Origin: Promethearchaeati archaeon
Lineage (GTDB): Archaea > Asgardarchaeota > Heimdallarchaeia > JABLTI01
DNA length: 32,100 nucleotides
Direction: 5' to 3'
NCBI GenBank assembly: GCA_013166835.1
Contig: JABLTI010000021.1
Coordinates: 1-32,100, forward strand
Part shown: positions 23,529-29,444 of the stretch, one piece after another
Layout of the letters: every line of letters begins with the position of its first letter
How positions within the stretch are numbered: position 1 is the stretch's first letter
Notes under the pieces: generated by a model
Seen by the model: the letters and a program-made list of their open reading frames with translations, nothing else
Database searches by the model: none
Told to the model about the DNA's origin: nothing
Position numbers and translations under genes: made by a program

Positions 23529-24101
23529 CTAAAGTTTTGCTATATCCTTTATTACTATACCAGTTCTTATACTACCAAAATCACAAAATGTTGTGCTCTT
23601 CCAACGTTTGTATACATTATCTAATTGATTTAGAACCTTCGCAAAATAGAGATTGATGACAATCCCATGAGATGCTATTAGAATTCTTTTACTTTCATAC
23701 ATTTTATCAAGTTTATTTATTTTTCCAGAGAATCGACTCAATGCATGAGCTGCTTTTTCCCAATTATTAAATGACTTGTCTAATTCGTGCATACATCTTT
23801 TTACAATTGAGCTATAATCTTCCGTAGTGCTTAAAAAACCTCCAGAATCCCTATCTAATTCATTGAAATCACTGAATTGTGTTACTGATTTTGAATCTCT
23901 CAACGCAAGAGGTTTTACCGTTTGATAGGCTTTTCTCTCACATGATGAGATTATTATATCAAGATCTTTGAATTCTTTTACTGATGTCAATTCTTCAGCT
24001 TCTTTATAACCTTCTTTAGACAAGGTCCATTTAGAAACAGGGATTTTGCCAGTGATCTTAGTTTTTGCATGTCTCAATAAAAGAAATTCATTATTTGCCA
24101 T
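23529..24101 (-). CDS. Histidine phosphatase family protein
   Basis: This is a branch-1-like histidine phosphatase. FLLLRHAKT at the N-terminus contains the R-H-A variant of the R-H-G catalytic motif. Next come a LSKEGYKEAEEL helix, DIIISSCERKAYQTVKPLA with the second Arg, and a DFNELDRDSGG segment with the acidic residue. ILIASHGIVINLYFAKVL follows with the second catalytic His. The full core is therefore present. Substrate unknown; relatives act on sugar phosphates, nucleotides or signalling metabolites. The ATG at 24101 gives the normal N-terminus (MANNEFLLLRHAKT); an in-frame TTG at 24110 would add three residues. It sits between the second Roadblock gene and uppS, all in one direction. 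Confidence 0.78.
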   Translation of the reverse strand: MANNEFLLLRHAKTKITGKIPVSKWTLSKEGYKEAEELTSVKEFKDLDIIISSCERKAYQTVKPLALRDSKSVTQFSDFNELDRDSGGFLSTTEDYSSIVKRCMHELDKSFNNWEKAAHALSRFSGKINKLDKMYESKRILIASHGIVINLYFAKVLNQLDNVYKRWKSTTFCDFGSIRTGIVIKDIAKL

Positions 24102-24228
24102 AGTAAACAATCATCTTTCAATGTATTATAAAATTGTTGAAAAGAAAATTTCCAAGTATAAAATAATGTCTTCTGAAAATAGAAAATAATGATAAAAGTG
24201 TTGCTAGAACAACATACATTTTTAGAAT

Positions 24229-24660
24229 CTAAAGAACATCAGCAATTTTCCTTGCTGCTCTACCCATTTCTAAAAAGATTAACCCAAGTTTTGCATCTTT
24301 TCGTGAGCTACATGTCAAAACTGCGTTTGGACCTGCGTTCATTGATATGATAGTTCCTTCGGAACCTTCTACAAAAACTCGCTCAATACGTCCTTTTCGC
24401 ATTTCCTCAATAACTCTTTCACCTAATGATAACATTGCTGCAGTCATAGCTGCTAATCTTGTTTCTTCAATATCTCTTGGTAATGCTGATGCGATTGGTA
24501 AACCTTCTACACTTACTACTGCTGCGGCTTCAATCTCAGGGACAGAAGATTCTAATTCCTTTAACATATTATTAAGTTCGGTGTTTCTCCCACCAGCTGC
24601 CCCAAAACCAATAACAGAGAGTAAGTCTTCTCTTGAAACTTGTTCATCTTTACGCTGCAA
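24229..24660 (-). CDS. Roadblock/LC7 domain protein (copy 2)
   Basis: After an N-terminal extension of about 25 residues comes a Roadblock domain: LNNMLKELESSVPEIEAAAVVSVEGLPIASALP, then ETRLAAMTAAMLSLGERVIEEM, IERVFVEGSEGTIISMNAG and AVLTCSSRKDAKLGLIFLEM, ending in GRAARKIADVL. The L-G-L-I-F-x-E-M ending is typical of archaeal and bacterial Roadblock proteins tied to small GTPases. It differs clearly from copy 1 (no recent duplication). The start is TTG at 24660: an in-frame stop lies 14 codons upstream, no ATG occurs before residue 33, and AAGGT lies about 7 bases before the TTG. A TATA candidate is at 24721-24730. Confidence 0.85.
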   Translation of the reverse strand: MQRKDEQVSREDLLSVIGFGAAGGRNTELNNMLKELESSVPEIEAAAVVSVEGLPIASALPRDIEETRLAAMTAAMLSLGERVIEEMRKGRIERVFVEGSEGTIISMNAGPNAVLTCSSRKDAKLGLIFLEMGRAARKIADVL

Positions 24661-25016
24661 TTTGATACCTTCTAAGATTTTGCGTCGGTGAATATTTACT
24701 ATTCAGTCTTTGGTTGTAACCTATTATAAGTTTATTTAATTATGCTATTTCTAACCAAATCCTTATCCACATAATATGATAAATTGAAATTATTAATCCA
24801 CACTATAAAAGAACTTCGAAAGAGGTCTTTTTCGTCAGAGCAATTATTTACGATTTAATTTGGTTAAAAATAGAAAACAAAAAAATCGTAATATTATTAA
24901 AAGATTAAACACTGCAAAGTAATTCAATCAGTTATCAGTAATTTCCTATATCTACGAATCATTTATTAATATGCGTTTATCCAAAAGATTCGACCAGCAT
25001 TTGATGTGAATAGAAT
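24661..25016. other. 356-base divergent intergenic region
   Basis: A very AT-rich stretch between the Roadblock gene (minus) and the sequon-rich protein gene (plus). I see a CTTATAATAG TATA candidate on the minus strand at 24721-24730 and a CTATAAAAG candidate on the plus strand at 24804-24812, the latter about 200 bases before the TTG start. The stretch AAAGAGGTCTTT at 24820-24831 is a short dyad. No coding frame or RNA gene is evident. Confidence 0.5.
24721..24730 (-). promoter_or_regulatory. TATA-box candidate for Roadblock copy 2
   Basis: CTTATAATAG on the minus strand, about 61 bases upstream of the TTG start at 24660; transcription would start near 24697 and leave a leader of about 35 bases. 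Confidence 0.35.
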
Positions 25017-25685
25017 TTGAAACGAAGCAAATATCTGACCATTAGCATAACAATTGCCTTAACATGTTTAGTCGTTGCTTATAGTGTAAATACTGCCCAA
25101 TCCATACCTCCAATTGATACACTAGTTCTCTATGTCGCAGCGGAAGACGTTAATCCTTTTGTTGGAGATAATGTAACAATAATTGGCTTCTTCAAACATT
25201 ACTTGAACACAACTGAAAGCTTGCGAAATGTTACTATAGAGCTAAACAATGTTGACGCTGCATTAAACATTACACACGTTAATGTCAATAATTACAATAT
25301 AACAAACTACAATCTCACTCAATACTTATTAGTAGATGAAAATTCAACAACTCCGATTTTCTGGTGGAATTCTACTTACATAAATATTACTTGGGCACAA
25401 TTCGATCATTTGATGACCTTTTCATATAATTTTACGGTTCATTGTCATACTTCTGGACAACAATCAACAGGTCAACCAATTGCTACATATTATCTTAATA
25501 ATGAATTGTTAATCTATAATGGTGCTCATGTCGTTCTGTATGTTGAGCTTATACCACTAACTCTTGCAATACCGTATCCCGAACGTGGTTTGTGGGCGTG
25601 GCAGTGGTGGTTTGTAGGAAGCTTGCTTGTGGCAGCACCTATAATCATAATAGTCATAACTAGACTTACATTATGGAAGAGATAA
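25017..25685 (+). CDS. Sequon-rich secreted protein with C-terminal membrane anchor
   Basis: The 222-residue product has a signal peptide or N-terminal helix (MKRSKYLTISITIALTCLVVAYSV, to about residue 24). An extracellular beta-rich domain of about 160 residues follows, then a membrane helix (WWFVGSLLVAAPIIIIVIT, about 197-216) with a basic TLWKR end. About ten N-x-S/T sequons lie in the extracellular part (DNVT, LNTT, RNVT, LNIT, YNIT, YNLT, ENST, WNST, INIT, YNFT), which is unusually dense and implies heavy N-glycosylation. The family is not recognised. The start is TTG at 25017; a TGA lies three codons upstream and no internal ATG gives a signal peptide, so the rare start is forced. It converges on bshA. 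Confidence 0.65.
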   Translation: MKRSKYLTISITIALTCLVVAYSVNTAQSIPPIDTLVLYVAAEDVNPFVGDNVTIIGFFKHYLNTTESLRNVTIELNNVDAALNITHVNVNNYNITNYNLTQYLLVDENSTTPIFWWNSTYINITWAQFDHLMTFSYNFTVHCHTSGQQSTGQPIATYYLNNELLIYNGAHVVLYVELIPLTLAIPYPERGLWAWQWWFVGSLLVAAPIIIIVITRLTLWKR

Positions 25686-25716
25686 AAAACAGACTAGAAT
25701 TACTTGCCTAGTTTTT
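25682..25716. terminator. Bidirectional terminator between convergent genes
   Basis: Six A, then ACTAG, a 10-base loop, CTAGT, then six T, placed between the stop at 25685 (+) and the bshA stop at 25725 (-). Oligo-T follows the stem on both strands, so it may stop transcription from both sides. Confidence 0.55.
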
Positions 25717-25724
25717 TGTCATTT

Positions 25725-26819
25725 TCATTTTTCAATGACTTCTTTGTATAATTTTTCATATTGAGGAACGATTACATCTGGATGGAATTTTTCTCGAGCA
25801 ATTCGAGAACCTTCTTCACCGAGTTTCTTTCTTAATTTCTCATCATTTACGAGCGTTAGAATGCTTTCAGCTATTCCATCAACATCTCCGGTTTCAACTA
25901 CGAAACCAGTTTTTTCATGAACATTAACTTCGGGGAGACCACCTGCATTCGATGAAATCACCGGAATTTTGCATGACATTGCTTCTAAAGCAGCTAATCC
26001 AAAACTCTCAATTGCCGAAGGAATGAGAAAGATATCTGTGAAACAGAGAACTCTTGGTACATTAAGCAAACTACCTCGAAACGTAATATTATCCTTTAAT
26101 CCCATAGTAATAGCTAAATCACGACAGTATTCTAGTTCCGGGCCTTGGCCTATCATTTCTAATCTAATGTTTGGATGTTTTTCAACTACTTGGGCTAATG
26201 CCTTAATTATGTCTGGGGATCGTTTCACTTGTCGGAAATTTGAAACATGCGATAATACAATCTCATCTTTTACCGGTTTCTTGATATGTGAGAATTTCTC
26301 TGGATCTACAAAATTATAAATGACTTGAATTTCTTTTTCAATACTATAATGTTCGTCAATGAATTTAGTCATGAATTTAGAAACTGTAGTTAACGCATCA
26401 TGATTATTCAAACTATTCTCCAAGATTGGCTTATATGCGTCATCAAGACCAAGTAAATGTATGTCGGAGCCATGTAAAGTTGAAATGATATTCATTTTTG
26501 GATCAGTAAGTTTTGCTAGATGAAGTGATACAGAATGAGGAATAGCGTAATGCGCATGAAAAACATCTATTTGTTCTTCCTTCTGTAATTTCGATATAAG
26601 CGAAGCAAGAATAATAGTATAAGGTTTGTATTTGAAAAGAGGATAAGACAAAATGTTAACTTCATGAAAGATGAATTTTTCTTCTAATTTCAAGCGTTCA
26701 GGAAGTTGATAGGAAATAAAATGAACCTCATGACCTCGTTCCATTAGCTTTAAACCTAATTCCGTTCCTACAATGCCACTACCACCAAAAGTTGGATAAT
26801 TAATAATTCCAATTTTCAT
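25725..26819 (-). CDS. bshA: N-acetyl-alpha-D-glucosaminyl L-malate synthase BshA
   Basis: First enzyme of bacillithiol synthesis: joins UDP-GlcNAc and L-malate. The GT-B glycosyltransferase (family GT4) starts KIGIINYPTFGGSGIVGTELG, nearly the hallmark of bacterial BshA (K-I-G-I-x-x-Y-P-x-x-G-G-S-G-I-x-x-T-E-L-G). Further motifs are HAHYAIPHS (88-96), STLHGSDIHLLG (113-124), LSHVSNFRQVKRSPDII (189-205), and the E-x7-E donor site ESFGLAALE (271-279) followed by ISSNAGGLPEV. The 364-residue length is close to Bacillus BshA. These BshA-specific blocks, not just the GT4 fold, support the name, and the two neighbours confirm it. GAGGT is six bases before the ATG. It is the last gene of the bshC-bshB-bshA unit. 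Confidence 0.92.
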   Translation of the reverse strand: MKIGIINYPTFGGSGIVGTELGLKLMERGHEVHFISYQLPERLKLEEKFIFHEVNILSYPLFKYKPYTIILASLISKLQKEEQIDVFHAHYAIPHSVSLHLAKLTDPKMNIISTLHGSDIHLLGLDDAYKPILENSLNNHDALTTVSKFMTKFIDEHYSIEKEIQVIYNFVDPEKFSHIKKPVKDEIVLSHVSNFRQVKRSPDIIKALAQVVEKHPNIRLEMIGQGPELEYCRDLAITMGLKDNITFRGSLLNVPRVLCFTDIFLIPSAIESFGLAALEAMSCKIPVISSNAGGLPEVNVHEKTGFVVETGDVDGIAESILTLVNDEKLRKKLGEEGSRIAREKFHPDVIVPQYEKLYKEVIEK

Positions 26820-26852
26820 TTTTCATACCTCGAAATTTCATTCCAGATTATT

Positions 26853-27530
26853 TTATAGAAGTGCTGACCAATCCTTCAATGCTAATGGATCTTTCATATA
26901 GAAAGCTTCACCATATTCTACCTTTATCAATGATCCATAGAACTTACATCTCTCTTCTACTGGAAACGGTAGGTGTTCCATTGAAAATTCTTTGAATTGT
27001 GATTTATAGGTCATAATAGTTTCTTTCTTCTTCTTGAACTCTTTACTAATATCCAGAATGAAAGTAAATTTTGACTGATTATTAAGCTCATAATAAAGCA
27101 TATGTTTTACTTTATGTTTTGGATGATCTAGTTTTATTTTCTGAAGTTTAGCAAAGTGACAGGCTTCAGAGACAGTTAAAGAAGTTGTAACGTGGTCTGG
27201 GTGACGATCCTCCCAATATGGCATTAAAACAACTGTTGGTTTGAATTCTCTTATTTTATTTGTAATCTTTAGAATTACTTCTTTCTTATCCTCAAAGGGT
27301 AAATAAGCATCAGGAAAACCAAGATTTTGACGGAGTTCTGCTCCGAGGACTTTTCGAGCTGCCTCAGCTTCTTCTAATCTAGATTCTTTAGTTCCAAGTG
27401 AACCCATCTCTCCTGCAGTTAGATCAATAATTCCAACCTTAAAACCAGCATTTATTGCTTTAACAATAGCTCCACCAGCACCCAATTCCGCATCGTCCGG
27501 ATGCGGAGCAAACACTAAAACATCCAGCAT
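26853..27530 (-). CDS. bshB1: GlcNAc-malate deacetylase BshB (BshB1-like, LmbE/PIG-L family)
   Basis: Second bacillithiol step: removes the acetyl group from GlcNAc-malate. The zinc deacetylase motif PHPDDAELGAGG (9-20; His10, Asp12/13) is followed by DLTAGEMGSLGTKESRLEEA (36-55) and the DRHPDHVTTS motif (108-117) with the third zinc ligand His113. The D-L-T-x-G-E-x-G-S-x-G-T-x-E-x-R pattern with LGFPDAYL is that of BshB1-type enzymes; related MshB and PIG-L proteins share the fold, but the operon fixes the role. At 225 residues it is of normal length. Its start overlaps the end of bshC by 16 bases and bshA starts 33 bases after its stop, so the three are co-transcribed. GGTG precedes the ATG. 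Confidence 0.92.
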   Translation of the reverse strand: MLDVLVFAPHPDDAELGAGGAIVKAINAGFKVGIIDLTAGEMGSLGTKESRLEEAEAARKVLGAELRQNLGFPDAYLPFEDKKEVILKITNKIREFKPTVVLMPYWEDRHPDHVTTSLTVSEACHFAKLQKIKLDHPKHKVKHMLYYELNNQSKFTFILDISKEFKKKKETIMTYKSQFKEFSMEHLPFPVEERCKFYGSLIKVEYGEAFYMKDPLALKDWSALL

Positions 27531-29125
27531 TTCAACACCACATGATTTCCAGGATCAACTTTTGTCATTAAATCCTTCATACAATCTAACATATTAATTG
27601 AGTACTTGTTTAAGTATTGGAAGATGTTAAAAATTCTTTCTTGTGGTTTCTCATCAGGAAATACATAGGCTTTTGCTTTTTGGAGTTGTGCTTGTAAAAC
27701 TTGATTATCATCTTTCACATATTTCAAGTACATTCGTTCGATGTTGTTTAGCTCCTTCAATATGCTTTGCTTTCTTCCTTCTGCACGTTTACCTAATTCT
27801 TGACTTACATCTGATAGATTTTTATTCATGTCATCAAGAGCATTTGTAATTTTGTCAAAATAATTCGCCAAGAATTCTTTATTTTCTGATTTTAACAATC
27901 TAGAAGTGAGTTTGTTTGTGTCTCTAAGTTCAGCAAGATTCACATCATATTTGTCAACAATACGATTAATATGTCGTTCTAGAACTGTAGCTCCCATTCT
28001 GAATTGTAAATTGGGTTGTTTCAATCCGAATTCTGGATAGAGATCTTTTATTTGTATATGATAACCTATTTCTGATGGTCCACCAACAAAAATATGTGTT
28101 GGCATTATAGTATCTTGAGCTAAGGGTCGATAGATAGCATTAGTACTAAATCTATAAGGATTTTCCTGTAATTCATCCAATATTTGTTCTCTATTAAGAG
28201 TTGAACCATTTGCAATGTGATACATTCCTTTCTTATCGATTGTTATAGTGTTTCTAAAATTATCTTCATCGATATAGAAAAGCCCAACAATATCTTCTTT
28301 TTTATGCATTTTAGGTTTGTAACCTAAATCGTTTAGTTGACTAGTTGTTTTTAGAAAGATTTGATTATAATGAACTGGTTTCTCAATGAGTTTCGAGAAA
28401 TAATCAGTAAGGTGTGACCTGAAAATCCAAGGTTCCACTAATATTAATCCCCATTTACCAAATAATCTTGTCATAATACGACTGAAGAAATCTCCCCACA
28501 TTCTTGATTTGTCTAATTCTGGTATAATTATATCACTAAACAACATATCAGTGAACTCTGTTTCGGGGAAAGTTTCAATCATAGTAGTAATTGTATTATT
28601 GCATCTGCTTTTGAGTAATTCAATTCTTTCCAAACTTTTACCAATTGCATCGGATGCATCTATAATTAAAGGAATAATATCATTACTTTTATTGAGAATT
28701 CTAATATTGTTTACTTCTTCTACATCATGATCCTCCGAAGCATTCCAAAAAACAGGAATGAGTTTAATCTTTTCACTACTAAATTTCTCTGCATAATTGA
28801 TTGCTGCGAACGTTTTGTAAATGGTATACAATGGTCCGGATAGAAAACCGGGTTGTTGACCAGTAACTACAAAATAGATATCTTCATTTTCAATTTGTTC
28901 TATATTTTTTATTGTCTCATCATGAGCACCTATCGATTTATTGTATTTCAATAAAATTTCTTTAAGTAATGATCTATCTCCATTAAATTTTACAGAATGG
29001 AGTTTTTTCGGACTTTTCTTTAGAAAATCAAACATCGGTTGCTTCTTGTTAAGATAATCAAGTAGCATGTTGTTTGGATAAATACTATTTCGGTCTAATA
29101 CTTCAAGTTCAATTGGGTCATCCAT
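27515..29125 (-). CDS. bshC: Bacillithiol synthase (cysteine-adding enzyme) BshC
   Basis: Last step: adds cysteine to glucosaminyl-malate to give bacillithiol. The BshC signature is strong: FVVTGQQPGFLSGPLYTIYK (85-104), IPVFWNASEDHDVEEVNN (123-140), and later PTHIFVGGPSEIGYHIQIKD. A C-terminal antiparallel coiled coil spans about 405-475, and the tail has PDEKPQERIFNIFQYLNKY and GNHVV, as in Bacillus BshC. The length of 536 fits bacterial enzymes (about 540). No catalytic mutation is apparent. It is the first gene of the operon. The ATG at 29125 has no strong ribosome-binding site, and transcription may be nearly leaderless. Base composition is like the neighbours, so any transfer from bacteria is old. 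Confidence 0.93.
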   Translation of the reverse strand: MDDPIELEVLDRNSIYPNNMLLDYLNKKQPMFDFLKKSPKKLHSVKFNGDRSLLKEILLKYNKSIGAHDETIKNIEQIENEDIYFVVTGQQPGFLSGPLYTIYKTFAAINYAEKFSSEKIKLIPVFWNASEDHDVEEVNNIRILNKSNDIIPLIIDASDAIGKSLERIELLKSRCNNTITTMIETFPETEFTDMLFSDIIIPELDKSRMWGDFFSRIMTRLFGKWGLILVEPWIFRSHLTDYFSKLIEKPVHYNQIFLKTTSQLNDLGYKPKMHKKEDIVGLFYIDEDNFRNTITIDKKGMYHIANGSTLNREQILDELQENPYRFSTNAIYRPLAQDTIMPTHIFVGGPSEIGYHIQIKDLYPEFGLKQPNLQFRMGATVLERHINRIVDKYDVNLAELRDTNKLTSRLLKSENKEFLANYFDKITNALDDMNKNLSDVSQELGKRAEGRKQSILKELNNIERMYLKYVKDDNQVLQAQLQKAKAYVFPDEKPQERIFNIFQYLNKYSINMLDCMKDLMTKVDPGNHVVLKCWMF

Positions 29126-29280
29126 AAATATTCACATCAAATCTTATAGTTAAAAAAATTACGACTAAATTTTACTCTTTCCACTCTTCTTGTTTACTTG
29201 TCAGCTAAATCAACTGTTTTATTCATTTTAACCTTCTGTTTAATATTCTAAAAGGTTATTTCACATCTTGATTATACAAA

Positions 29281-29328
29281 AAGAAAAAAAAATAGGAAAA
29301 AATAATTGATGGAAAAAACATCAATTAT
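29281..29328 (-). terminator. Strong hairpin plus T-tract terminator (minus strand)
   Basis: On the minus strand ATAATTGATG, a loop of 7, CATCAATTAT forms a perfect 10-bp stem (29328-29319 with 29311-29302). It is followed by T-rich runs through 29281 (T5, then T9). It lies about 115 bases after the stop of the oxidoreductase gene and insulates the bsh operon from it. Confidence 0.7.
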
Positions 29329-29332
29329 CAAT

Positions 29333-29419
29333 TCATTTCTTATTAATCAAATATTCAGACATTGCTTCTACAGCTTTTCTACTTACTCCTAAGCAAGGAT
29401 AACAGTAGTCTAGTATTAA
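29333..29419 (-). pseudogene. Orphan C-terminal coding remnant (candidate)
   Basis: Between a TAA at 29420-29422 and a TGA at 29333-29335 the minus strand is open for 28 sense codons, without a usable start until nine codons before the end. The translation looks protein-like: LDYCYPCLGVSRK, then AVEAMSEYLINKK, with a C-x2-C pair and an amphipathic C-terminal helix. A strong terminator begins five bases after its stop. It could be the relic of a lost small gene or of a longer 3' end for the upstream gene. Such a length can arise by chance in a frame, so confidence is low. Confidence 0.25.
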
Positions 29420-29444
29420 TTAATAAAAAATTATGAAAAGAGAA

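Larger units (their letters stand above)
29126..29444. other. 319-base intergenic region upstream of bshC
   Basis: It holds the bshC promoter region (AT-rich, with TTTTTTTAACTATAAG on the minus strand about 20-40 bases before the ATG), a strong minus-strand terminator at 29281-29328, and a short orphan coding-like tail at 29333-29419. No complete gene is seen. Confidence 0.55.

Noticed and set aside
25725..26819. Generic glycosyltransferase of surface polysaccharide synthesis
   Set aside because: The N-terminal block is specific to BshA and the gene is in an operon with bshB and bshC; no other sugar gene is near.
26853..27530. MshB (mycothiol) or PIG-L deacetylase
   Set aside because: Same fold, but the adjacent bshC and bshA and the BshB1-like DLTAGEMGS-GT-ES pattern favour bacillithiol synthesis.
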